Assembly: GCF_024206475.1 (NCBI RefSeq)
Contig: NZ_JAMBPR010000039.1
Coordinates: forward strand, 21,843 to 85,842
Reading direction: 5' to 3'
DNA length: 64,000 bases
Origin: Paraburkholderia sp. CNPSo 3274
GTDB taxonomy: Bacteria; Pseudomonadota; Gammaproteobacteria; Burkholderiales; Burkholderiaceae
Position numbers and translations under genes: made by a program. This document shows, piece after piece, positions 1-6,924 of the stretch. The notes beneath the pieces are model-generated. The model saw nothing but the letters and a program-made list of their open reading frames with translations. It did not search any database and was not told the origin of the DNA. Position 1 is the stretch's first letter; every line of letters begins with the position of its first letter.

Positions 1-43
1 GGCCGGCTGCGAGCGCGAAGAGGATGATGAGGCGGCGCGTCAC
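1..43 (-). CDS. dctB: Probable C4-dicarboxylate sensor kinase DctB, N-terminal fragment
   Basis: Only the first 14 codons lie in the window. Read leftward from a GTG at 43, they give a basic start (TRR) followed by a hydrophobic run (LIILFALAAG), as expected for the first membrane segment of a membrane sensor kinase. A GGAAG lies about ten bases upstream as a possible ribosome site. In Burkholderiaceae dctA is commonly followed by the dctB-dctD two-component genes, and dctA ends 258 bases upstream in the same direction. The identity therefore rests on context and a short membrane start, not on any kinase motif. The 258-base gap holds no gene that I can support. Confidence 0.4.
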   Translation of the reverse strand, partial: MTRRLIILFALAAG

Positions 44-301
44 GTGAGCGGCTTCCAGACGGTCGAGGGGGATGAGGGAGATTGTGGCACACGGCCGCGC
101 TGGGGCGTCCGGGTCGGACAGCGCGCTTCGGGTGCGCTCAGGCAACGTGCCGCCTGGTCAGACAAGAAAAGCAAAAACGGGCGGCGCTCACGCAGGGGAA
201 ACGGGCACGCCGCCCAGCGGCTATGGCCGCGAAACATCGAAAGACGAAACATCGGCGGGCGGCGCACGCCTCCCGGCTCGCGCGCGCCCGCCCAGCGCAG
301 C

Positions 302-1585
302 TTACGCGCCTGCGCTTTCCTTCATTTCTTCGACCTCGCCGGAGAGCACGGCGCGCAGCTTGTTGCGGTCGAGCTCCTTCTCCCATGCCGAGACCACCAC
401 CGTCGCCACGCCGTTGCCGACGATGTTGGTCAGCGCACGGCACTCGCTCATGAAGCGGTCGATGCCAAGGATCAGCACCATGCCCGAGAGCGGAATGGTC
501 GGCACCACGGCGAGCGTGGCCGCCAGCGTGATGAAGCCCGCGCCGGTCACGCCGCTCGCGCCCTTCGAGGTGAGCATCGTCACCGCGAGCAGCGTGAGCT
601 GCTGCGTCCACGTGAGGTCGGTGTTGGTCGCCTGGGCGATGAAGAGCACCGCCATCGTCATGTAGATGTTGGTGCCGTCGAGGTTGAACGAGTAGCCGGT
701 AGGCACGACGAGGCCCACGACCGAGCGCGAGCAGCCAAGGCGCTCGAGCTTCTGCATCAGTTGCGGCAGCGCCGATTCCGACGAGCTGGTGCCGAGCACG
801 ATCAGCAGCTCTTCCTTGATGTAGGAAACGAAGCGGATGATCGAAAAGCCCGTGAAGCGAGCGATCGCGCCGAGCACGACGAGCACGAACACGATCGACG
901 TGAGGTAGAACGTGCCGATGAGCTTGAGCATCGGGATGAGCGAGCCCACGCCGTACTTGCCGATGGTGAACGCCATCGCGCCGAACGCGCCGATCGGTGC
1001 GAGCTTCGTGACGATCTTCACGACGCCGAACAGCACGCCCGAGACGCTGTCGATGAACTCGGTCACCACGCGGCCGCGCTCGCCCAGTTGCGTGAGCACG
1101 GCGCCGAACAGCAGTGCGATCAGCAGGATCTGCAGGATTTCGCCCTGCGCGAACGCCGAAGTGATCGTGTCCGGAATGATGTGCATCAGGAAGTCGACGC
1201 TGCTCTGGCCATGCGCCTTTTCGGCGTAGCTGGCCACGGCCTTGGCGTCGAGCGAATGGACGTCGACGTTGAAGCCCGCACCCGGCTTCAGCACGTGCGT
1301 GGCGATGAGGCCAAGCACGAGCGCGAAGGTCGAGACGATCTCGAAGTAGAGCAGCGCCTTGCCGCCCACGCGGCCCACCTTCTTCATGTCCTCCATGCCG
1401 GCAATGCCGGTCACGACGGTACAGAAGATGATCGGTCCGATCACCATCTTGATGAGCTTGATGAAGGCGTCGCCGAACGGCTTCATGTCGATGCCGATCG
1501 CAGGCCAGTAATGGCCGAGGATCACGCCGATGACGATCGCCACGATCACCTGGAAATAGAGGACTTTGTGGAGAGGTTTCTTCAC
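302..1585 (-). CDS. dctA: C4-dicarboxylate:H+/Na+ symporter DctA
   Basis: A 427-residue inner-membrane symporter of the DAACS family that imports succinate, fumarate and malate. The protein has the family's long hydrophobic segments. The Ser-rich reentrant-loop signature is visible (GTSSSESALP, about residue 265), as are the NLDGTNIY stretch and the later GFITLAATLA segment. Length matches the family (about 430). The start is a GTG preceded by GCAGGAACC, a good ribosome site, and the product begins MKKPLHKVLYFQV, typical of DctA. The gene is read from a sigma-54 promoter about 160 bases upstream and is followed by a probable dctB, so induction by dicarboxylates through DctB/DctD is likely. 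Confidence 0.96.
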   Translation of the reverse strand: MKKPLHKVLYFQVIVAIVIGVILGHYWPAIGIDMKPFGDAFIKLIKMVIGPIIFCTVVTGIAGMEDMKKVGRVGGKALLYFEIVSTFALVLGLIATHVLKPGAGFNVDVHSLDAKAVASYAEKAHGQSSVDFLMHIIPDTITSAFAQGEILQILLIALLFGAVLTQLGERGRVVTEFIDSVSGVLFGVVKIVTKLAPIGAFGAMAFTIGKYGVGSLIPMLKLIGTFYLTSIVFVLVVLGAIARFTGFSIIRFVSYIKEELLIVLGTSSSESALPQLMQKLERLGCSRSVVGLVVPTGYSFNLDGTNIYMTMAVLFIAQATNTDLTWTQQLTLLAVTMLTSKGASGVTGAGFITLAATLAVVPTIPLSGMVLILGIDRFMSECRALTNIVGNGVATVVVSAWEKELDRNKLRAVLSGEVEEMKESAGA

Positions 1586-1746
1586 GGTGGTTCCTGCAAA
1601 TGAGTTAAGCCAATGGCCGAACGAATCGAGTTCGGGCCGCGACAGGTCGAAACTGGGGATCAGCGAAACCGGAAGATGGGATCGGACATCGGCTGTCTCC
1701 TTGATTCTTTTTTTTGTCGCGGCCTGGGGGGCCGCGCGTTTCTAAT

Positions 1747-1762
1747 TGCAAGGAAAATGCCA
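1747..1762 (-). promoter_or_regulatory. Sigma-54 promoter of dctA
   Basis: On the minus strand the sequence reads TGGCATTTTCCTTGCA. It has GG and GC exactly ten bases apart, the invariant spacing of RpoN (-24/-12) promoters, and matches TGGCAY-N5-TTGCA. The predicted transcript start is near 1736, giving a leader of about 150 bases before the dctA GTG. DctA control by sigma-54 and DctD is established in rhizobia and pseudomonads; here it is inferred from the sequence match and position. Confidence 0.82.
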
Positions 1763-1817
1763 GCGAGCGCAATCGCTCACGCCGTTGATTTATAAGGATT
1801 TTTATCCAACGAACCAA

Positions 1818-1871
1818 GGCGCGAATCTGGTTTTCCAGAATCGCGCCCTATCTCTGTTTGGATTTCCAGAA
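1818..1871 (-). promoter_or_regulatory. Tandem upstream activator sites, probably for DctD
   Basis: An inverted repeat with 13-base arms (1818-1830 and 1835-1847, one mismatch, loop TTTT) is centred about 97 bases upstream of the predicted sigma-54 start. A second, weaker palindrome (TGGATTTCCA, 1859-1868) lies about 31 bases further up, roughly three helical turns. On the minus strand the two share TTCTGGAAA-N-CCA. This arrangement is that of enhancer sites for a sigma-54 activator, most simply DctD. The assignment of the protein is inference. Confidence 0.65.
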
Positions 1872-1888
1872 ATGGCCGGGGCGTCGCG

Positions 1889-2017
1889 TCAGGCCCGCCC
1901 CTTCCACGGCACGAGCCGCTTCTCGAGCGCACGCATGCCCAGATCGAAGCCCCAGGCAATGAGCCCGATCAGGACGATGCCCCTCGAACGCCGTTCCGCC
2001 AGACGCTGCTTAGGCAT
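1889..2017 (-). pseudogene. C-terminal remnant of an SsuC/TauC-type ABC permease
   Basis: A 42-codon open stretch whose last 30 residues (from GIVLIGLIAWGFDLGMRALE to a final RLVPWKGRA and TGA) look like the last membrane helix and the tail of nitrate/sulfonate/taurine-type ABC permeases, which typically end in an RxLERRLVPW-like motif. The residues before GIVLIG are not membrane-like and the rest of the gene is absent: dctA control DNA lies on one side and lipA on the other. I read it as a decayed fragment left by deletion of a transporter operon. An ATG at 2017 opens the frame but no ribosome site is clear, so expression is unlikely. Confidence 0.6.
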
Positions 2018-2080
2018 TGCTTTTCGCGTTGAGACGGATGGTCCTGGAATCGATGTGTGTGTCGCGCTGTTCGAGCGCAG

Positions 2081-2123
2081 CGCAAAGCAAAAAGCCCGCT
2101 TTCAGCGGGCTTTTTGCTTTGCG
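2081..2123 (-). terminator. Rho-independent terminator after lipA
   Basis: A long perfect hairpin with GCAAAGCAAAAAGCCCGCT and its complement as arms and a very short loop (TC) at about 2101. It carries an A run on one side and a T run on the other, so it could act in both directions. It lies 24 bases beyond the lipA stop. Confidence 0.9.
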
Positions 2124-2146
2124 TGCTTGCAAGATGCGGGGGGTGT

Positions 2147-3136
2147 TTAAACCACCCCTGCCCCATGCGCCTGCAGATCGGCGTGATAGCTCGAACGCAC
2201 CATCGCGCCAACGGCCGCGTGCGTGAAGCCCATCTTGTACGCCTCTTCCTCGTACATCTTGAACGTGTCCGGATGCACGTACGAACGCACCGGCAGGTGG
2301 TGTTCAGAGGGCTGAAGGTACTGGCCGATCGTCAGCATGTCGACGTCGTGCGCGCGCAAATCGCGCATCACCTGAAGAATTTCCTCTTCGGTTTCGCCAA
2401 GGCCCACCATCAGGCCCGACTTCGTCGCGACTTCGGGATGCAGCGCCTTGAAGTCCTTGAGCAGCTTGAGCGAGTGCGCGTAGTCCGAACCCGGGCGCGC
2501 TTCCTTGTAGAGGCGCGGCACCGTTTCGAGATTGTGGTTCATCACATCCGGCGGCGCGGCGTTGAGGATCTGCAGCGCACGGTCGAGACGGCCACGGAAG
2601 TCCGGCGTGAGAATCTCGATACGCGTTTCGGGCGATTGTTCGCGCACCTGGCGAATGCACTCCACGAAGTGGCCGGCGCCGCCGTCACGCAGGTCGTCGC
2701 GGTCCACGCTCGTGATCACGACGTACTTGAGCTTGAGCGCGCCGATGGTGCGCGCGAGGTTCGCCGGTTCATCCGGGTCGAGCGGATCGGGGCGGCCGTG
2801 GCCCACATCGCAGAACGGGCAGCGGCGCGTGCACTTGTCGCCCATGATCATGAACGTCGCGGTGCCCTTGCCGAAGCACTCGCCGATGTTCGGGCAGCTC
2901 GCTTCCTCGCACACCGTGTGCAGGTTGTGCTCGCGCAGGATGTTCTTGATTTCGTAGAAGCGCGAGTTGCCCGTGGCCGCCTTCACGCGGATCCAGTCAG
3001 GCTTCTTGAGCTTCTCGATGGGAATGACCTTGATCGGAATGCGCGAGGTCTTGGCCTGCGCCTTCTGTTTTGCGGTGGCGTCGTAGGGAACGGCGTCGGC
3101 GTTGGCGCCAGCGGGGTTCGCAGTGATGTCAGTCAT
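2147..3136 (-). CDS. lipA: Lipoyl synthase LipA
   Basis: A radical-SAM enzyme of 329 residues that inserts two sulfurs into the octanoyl group on lipoyl domains. The radical-SAM cluster motif C102-x3-C106-x2-C109 is present (CTRRCPFC), and the auxiliary cluster cysteines are C76, C81 and C87. Length fits Burkholderia LipA (about 325-335), with a longer Lys/Ala-rich N-terminus than in enterics. I chose the ATG at 3136 (MTDITANPAG) over an upstream in-frame ATG because the latter would overlap lipB and lacks family similarity. It starts 13 bases after the lipB stop, so the two form one operon for octanoyl transfer followed by sulfur insertion. Confidence 0.97.
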   Translation of the reverse strand: MTDITANPAGANADAVPYDATAKQKAQAKTSRIPIKVIPIEKLKKPDWIRVKAATGNSRFYEIKNILREHNLHTVCEEASCPNIGECFGKGTATFMIMGDKCTRRCPFCDVGHGRPDPLDPDEPANLARTIGALKLKYVVITSVDRDDLRDGGAGHFVECIRQVREQSPETRIEILTPDFRGRLDRALQILNAAPPDVMNHNLETVPRLYKEARPGSDYAHSLKLLKDFKALHPEVATKSGLMVGLGETEEEILQVMRDLRAHDVDMLTIGQYLQPSEHHLPVRSYVHPDTFKMYEEEAYKMGFTHAAVGAMVRSSYHADLQAHGAGVV

Positions 3137-3149
3137 GCTTTCGATCCAG

Positions 3150-4064
3150 TCAGGCCGCCGGTGCAACGCCAGCCTGCGGTTGCGGCGGTTGCCCGCCTGA
3201 GACGGCCGCTTCGGCCGGGTCCATCGCGGCCGCGTAAGCGGCCGCTTCCTTTTCAGCCGCCTCTGCGGTCGGGTTCATCCCGGCCGCTTCGGCTGAAGGG
3301 TCTGTGGCAGCCGCTTCGGCCACCGCGAGAAGTGTTGCTGCGTGCGCCGCGAGATTCGCCTCGAGCCGCGCCGCCAGCGTGGCAGCGACATCGCGCCAGC
3401 TCGCCTCCACACCCAGCGTGGCCATATCGACGGTTTCGAGACCGGCGTAGCCACACGGATTGATCGCGAGAAATGGGCCCAGATCCATCGACACGTTCAG
3501 GCTCACGCCATGATAGCTGCAGCCGTTGCGGATCTTCAGCCCGAGGGCGGCGACTTTCGCGCCCGTATGCGCGGCGCTCGCGCCGCTGGCGTCTTGCGGC
3601 ACGTAAATGCCGGGCGCGCCGGCCTTGCGCTCGCCCGCGAGATTATACGCCGCCAATGTTTCGATCACGGCGTCCTCGATGAGCGTGACGAGCTCGCGCA
3701 CCATCAGCTTCCGGCGCCGCAAGTCGAGCAGCAGGTAGGCGACCACCTGGCCCGGCCCGTGATACGTGATCTGCCCGCCGCGATCGATCTGTACGAGCGG
3801 GATGCCGCTGTTCGCCACGAGCAGGTGCTCGGGCTTGCCGGCCTGGCCAAGCGTGAAAACGGGCGGATGCTCGACGAGCCAGATTTCGTCGGGCGTATTG
3901 GCGTCACGGGCGGCCGTGAACTCGCGCATGGCGTCGAAGCTCGTCTGATAAGCCTCGTTGCCGCGCCAGCGCACGACGGTGGGCGAACTTGCCGTTTGGG
4001 ACGCGGCCTCAGCAGCGCCGGGGTCGGAAGAAATTTGTGAGGGTGAAACCAGAGTGGCGCACAT
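3150..4064 (-). CDS. lipB: Octanoyltransferase LipB with an Ala-rich C-terminal extension
   Basis: Transfers octanoate from acyl carrier protein to lipoyl domains. The core shows the RGGQITYHGPGQ motif (about residues 95-106), the catalytic Lys at 170 (AKVAALGLKIR) and the acyl-accepting Cys at 204 (INPCGY). The catalytic domain ends near residue 224. The protein then continues for about 80 residues of Ala/Glu/Pro-rich sequence with three loose copies of (D/N)P(S/T)AEAA, making it 304 residues against the usual 210-250. The tail has no cysteine or predicted helix-breaking pattern and is probably a disordered, repeat-grown extension. It is followed closely by lipA. Confidence 0.95.
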   Translation of the reverse strand: MCATLVSPSQISSDPGAAEAASQTASSPTVVRWRGNEAYQTSFDAMREFTAARDANTPDEIWLVEHPPVFTLGQAGKPEHLLVANSGIPLVQIDRGGQITYHGPGQVVAYLLLDLRRRKLMVRELVTLIEDAVIETLAAYNLAGERKAGAPGIYVPQDASGASAAHTGAKVAALGLKIRNGCSYHGVSLNVSMDLGPFLAINPCGYAGLETVDMATLGVEASWRDVAATLAARLEANLAAHAATLLAVAEAAATDPSAEAAGMNPTAEAAEKEAAAYAAAMDPAEAAVSGGQPPQPQAGVAPAA

Positions 4065-4119
4065 GATTCCGGGAGTTTACCGAATTCGGGACGAGCGCGC
4101 CGGGCATGCTGCGGATAAC

Positions 4120-4155
4120 GGCGGCGGTGGGTTGCCTCCCATCGCCGCCGCTTTT
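4120..4155. terminator. Stem-loop between the DUF2917 gene and lipB
   Basis: GGCGGCGGTGGG (4120-4131) pairs with CCCATCGCCGCC (4138-4149) around a six-base loop, and CTTTT follows on the plus strand. The T run is on the wrong side for the leftward genes, so it may only be an mRNA structure at the end of the DUF2917 transcript. Confidence 0.35.
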
Positions 4156-4184
4156 GAACCGCTGTCGAACTACCAGCCGTCAAG

Positions 4185-4511
4185 TCAAACCGTGCGCCAG
4201 CCATCGCCGATGTGAACGCCTGCACGCTGTGCGGCGCGAGCGGCCAGGTCGACCACGCGCTCACTCAGGCGCACCGGCGCGGCGAACCCCACCCACGCGG
4301 CCGCGCCGCCTTCCGCGCCGATCCACAGGCGCTCGCCGCGCCGCAGCCGCAGTGTGTGGCCGGGTTCGAGCCAGTAGTCGACGGTGTCGTCGCTGCGCGT
4401 GACCCAGACGGTGCCGCACTTCACGGTCAGCCGCGTGCTCCGGGCGACGCGCACTGAAGCCGTTTGATCGGCCGCCACTTCAAACGTGATATCTGAAGAA
4501 ATTTCTCTCAT
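4185..4511 (-). CDS. DUF2917 family protein
   Basis: A 108-residue protein of the DUF2917 family, which is frequent in Burkholderiaceae and has no established function. The family core is a small beta-rich, cupin-like unit: LTVKCGTVWVTRSDDTVDYW followed by LEPGHTLRLRRGERLWIGAE is the visible signature. The ATG at 4511 (MREISSDI) is preceded by GGAG eight bases upstream and is preferred over an in-frame ATG 78 bases further up. It is divergent from the LysR gene, and the regulator may control it through the shared 101-base intergenic region. No signal peptide or membrane segment is seen. Confidence 0.85.
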   Translation of the reverse strand: MREISSDITFEVAADQTASVRVARSTRLTVKCGTVWVTRSDDTVDYWLEPGHTLRLRRGERLWIGAEGGAAAWVGFAAPVRLSERVVDLAARAAQRAGVHIGDGWRTV

Positions 4512-4612
4512 TTTCGACTCCGAATGACCTGCTCCGATGGCTACAATCGTAGACACCATAAGGGATCGAGCAAAACGATCAATTTTCACGGCTATGTGAG
4601 AAAAAATACGAT

Positions 4613-5590
4613 ATGGATCTGCGTCAGCTACCCGCGCTGAATGCGCTCAAGGCCTTCGAGGCCGCCGCCCGCCACGAAAGCTTCTCGCGCGCCGCCGACG
4701 AACTCTTCGTCACGCACGGCGCCGTGAGCCACCAGATCCGCGCACTCGAAGCGGAGCTGGGCGTGGCGCTCTTCTCCCGCGACGGCAAACGCGTGCGCGT
4801 GACCGACACCGGCCGCCGCTACGCCGGCCAGGTGCGCGAAGCGCTCAACCAGCTCGCGCACGCCACCCAGGAGATCCGCGCCGGCGACCGCGACCGGCGG
4901 CTCGTCGTTTCGATGCTGTCGTCGTTCGCGGCGCGCTGGGTCACGCCGCGCATCGGCCGCTTCATCGAGGCGCATCCGCAGTGGGACGTCGAGCTGCAAT
5001 CCACGAATTCGCTCACCGACTTCGCGCGCGACGATGTCGATGTCGCCATCCGCTTCGGCTACGGGCACTATCCCGGGCTGCATGCCGAGCTGCTGCTCGA
5101 CGAGATCTTCTTTCCCGCCTGCTCGCCCGATTTCAACGGCGGCAAGCTGCCCACCGACCCGCGCGAACTCGCGACACTGCCGCTCCTGCGCTCGGACGAC
5201 GAACTCTGGCGGCCGTGGTTCGACGCCGCGGGCCTCCAGAACCTGCCCGAGCCGAAGCGCGGCGTGCTCTATCAGGACTCCTCGAACCTGCTTCAGGCGG
5301 CCATGGACGGCCAGGGCATCGCGCTCGTGCGCCGCTCGCTCGCCACGCACGAGATCACGCTCGGTCGGCTCGTGCGCCTTTTCAAGGACATCGACGGCCC
5401 CAGCCCATGGCGTTACTACTTCATCTGCCCGCCGCAACGCATGCAGACCGCGCGCGTGCAGGCGTTCCGCGACTGGGTGTTCGACGAGGTCGCGCGCTTC
5501 AGGCGGCTTTATGAGGACGCTTGCGAAGCCGGCCCGCTGATGACGGCCGCCGCCGCGGCGCAACGTGCGCGCGTCGGCGACGTGCCCTGA
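4613..5590 (+). CDS. gcvA: LysR-family transcriptional regulator, GcvA type
   Basis: A 325-residue LysR regulator. The N-terminal winged helix-turn-helix (residues 1-65; LNALKAFEAAARHESFSRAA, then VSHQIRALEAELG) is typical of the GcvA/AmpR branch, and the periplasmic-binding-like effector domain follows from about residue 92. The name GcvA here denotes the subfamily: no glycine-cleavage genes are in the window, so the real target is unknown. The neighbour read in the other direction encodes a DUF2917 protein, the likely target by the usual LysR divergent arrangement. The pair sits between the ybeD-type gene and lipB. Confidence 0.9.
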   Translation: MDLRQLPALNALKAFEAAARHESFSRAADELFVTHGAVSHQIRALEAELGVALFSRDGKRVRVTDTGRRYAGQVREALNQLAHATQEIRAGDRDRRLVVSMLSSFAARWVTPRIGRFIEAHPQWDVELQSTNSLTDFARDDVDVAIRFGYGHYPGLHAELLLDEIFFPACSPDFNGGKLPTDPRELATLPLLRSDDELWRPWFDAAGLQNLPEPKRGVLYQDSSNLLQAAMDGQGIALVRRSLATHEITLGRLVRLFKDIDGPSPWRYYFICPPQRMQTARVQAFRDWVFDEVARFRRLYEDACEAGPLMTAAAAAQRARVGDVP

Positions 5591-5610
5591 AATGAATGCC
5601 GCAGATGCAA

Positions 5611-5638
5611 CAAGGGCCGCACACATGTGCGGCCCTTG
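5611..5638. terminator. Bidirectional terminator between gcvA-type and YbeD-type genes
   Basis: Perfect 13-base inverted repeat CAAGGGCCGCACA / TGTGCGGCCCTTG around a two-base loop, midway between two convergent genes. There is no long T run, so it is a strong hairpin with modest terminator features. Confidence 0.65.
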
Positions 5639-5671
5639 TCGTTCAAACTACAGCCAGCGAAACGCCAGCGC

Positions 5672-5965
5672 TTACAGCACGATCTTCACCATCGGATGCC
5701 CGGTGAGGGCTCGATAGATGTCGTCGAGATGCGCCTGGCTCGTGGCGCGCACCGTCACGGTGAGGCCCGTGTAGTTGCCGCCGCTCGACGGACGCGTCTC
5801 GATGGTCGTGGCGTCGAAGCCGCCGTCGAATTCGCGCAGCACCGTCACGATAGTGTCCTGGAATTCCGGATGCGTCTTGCCCATCACCTTGATCGGGAAG
5901 TCGCAGGGGAATTCGATCAGCGATTCTTTCGCTGCGGGGTTGTTTGCCTGTTGTGCCACGTTCAT
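5672..5965 (-). CDS. DUF493 (YbeD-family) protein
   Basis: A 97-residue member of the YbeD/DUF493 family, small ferredoxin-fold proteins usually encoded next to lipoate and cell-wall genes. The motifs LIEFPCDFPIKVMGK and the final MVKIVL are characteristic, as is the central GGNYTGLTVTVRATSQAHLD stretch. The start ATG at 5965 has GGAG seven bases upstream, and its first bases overlap the stop of the aminotransferase gene (ATGA), so the two are translationally coupled. In enterobacteria ybeD lies between dacA and lipB; here the aminotransferase separates it from dacA and a LysR/DUF2917 pair separates it from lipB. Biochemical function is not established; a regulatory role is often suggested. 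Confidence 0.92.
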   Translation of the reverse strand: MNVAQQANNPAAKESLIEFPCDFPIKVMGKTHPEFQDTIVTVLREFDGGFDATTIETRPSSGGNYTGLTVTVRATSQAHLDDIYRALTGHPMVKIVL

Positions 5966-6924
5966 TTCTCCACTTCCTGTAGCTCGGCGGCCGATGCACG
6001 CACTGCTTGCGCCTCGCGTTGCTTCGCGCGCTGATACGCCGCGTAGAGCGCAGCATAGACCGGGCCCGGCTTGCCGCCGCCTACTGGCTTGTCGTCGAGC
6101 GCGACGACCGCCAGCACTTCCTTCGTTGCCGAGGTCACGAGAATCTCGTCCGCCTCGCGCAGTTCGGCTTCGGCGATCTCGCGCGCTTCGAAGCGCACGC
6201 CGCATTCCTCGGCCAGCTCCTCGATCAGGCCGTAGCGAATGCCTTCGAGAATGCGGTTGCTGCGCGGCGGCGCAAAGAGCGCGCCGCCCTTCACGACCCA
6301 CACATTCGACGACGATGCCTCGGTCAGCCAGCCGTCGCGCAGCTGGATGGTTTCGAACGCGTCGTTTTCCGCGGCGTGCTGCGCCATCAGCACGTTGCCG
6401 AGCAGCGAGGTCGACTTGATGTCGCAATTCAGCCAGCGCTTGTCTTCAGCCGTCACACAGCGCACGCCATGCTCGCGCTGCGCGACGCCCGGCAGCTTGA
6501 GCGGATTGACCATCGCGAACACGGTGGGCGTGGCCACCGCCGGGAATGCGTGGCCGCGTGGCGCGACGCCGCGCGTCACCTGCACGTAGAAGTTGGCGTG
6601 AGCATCGCGCGCGAGCGTGCCCGCGGCTTCGTTCGCCTCGATCAGACGCGCGACGAGCGCGCGCCAGCCCGCTTCGTCGAACGGATTCGCAATGCCGACC
6701 TTCTCGAGCGAGCGCTTGAGACGCGCGAGATGCTGCGCCATGCGAAACGACACGCGCACACACGCCGCATCCACAGCGAGCGCATAAACGGGCACGACCT
6801 CGTAAATGCCATCGCCGAAGATGAACCCGCGATCGAGCACGGGAATACGCGCTTCGGAAAGCGGCGTGAGTTCACCGTTGAGCCAGACTAGCGGCTCGGC
6901 CGCTTGCGTCTCTGCGCCCGTCAT
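5962..6924 (-). CDS. D-amino acid aminotransferase (fold type IV PLP enzyme)
   Basis: A 320-residue class IV aminotransferase, probably making D-alanine or D-glutamate for peptidoglycan. The PLP lysine is K170 in NCDIKSTSLLGN. The N-terminal LNGELTPLSEARIPVLDRGF and GDGIYEVVPVY segments and the later LTEASSSNVWVV cofactor-binding loop are family signatures. Branched-chain aminotransferase or aminodeoxychorismate lyase are the alternatives in this fold, but Tyr/Glu-rich IYEVVPVY and the neighbours favour D-amino acids. The ATG at 6924 overlaps the stop of dacA (TGATG), and the end overlaps the next gene, so three genes are coupled: carboxypeptidase, D-amino-acid aminotransferase and DUF493. 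Confidence 0.88.
   Translation of the reverse strand: MTGAETQAAEPLVWLNGELTPLSEARIPVLDRGFIFGDGIYEVVPVYALAVDAACVRVSFRMAQHLARLKRSLEKVGIANPFDEAGWRALVARLIEANEAAGTLARDAHANFYVQVTRGVAPRGHAFPAVATPTVFAMVNPLKLPGVAQREHGVRCVTAEDKRWLNCDIKSTSLLGNVLMAQHAAENDAFETIQLRDGWLTEASSSNVWVVKGGALFAPPRSNRILEGIRYGLIEELAEECGVRFEAREIAEAELREADEILVTSATKEVLAVVALDDKPVGGGKPGPVYAALYAAYQRAKQREAQAVRASAAELQEVEK

Noticed and set aside
44..1603. A 519-codon open frame on the plus strand across dctA
   Set aside because: It is antisense to a clear DctA protein and has the Arg/His/Asp/Glu-rich, low-order composition that GC-rich codon bias produces on the opposite strand. No family motif is seen.
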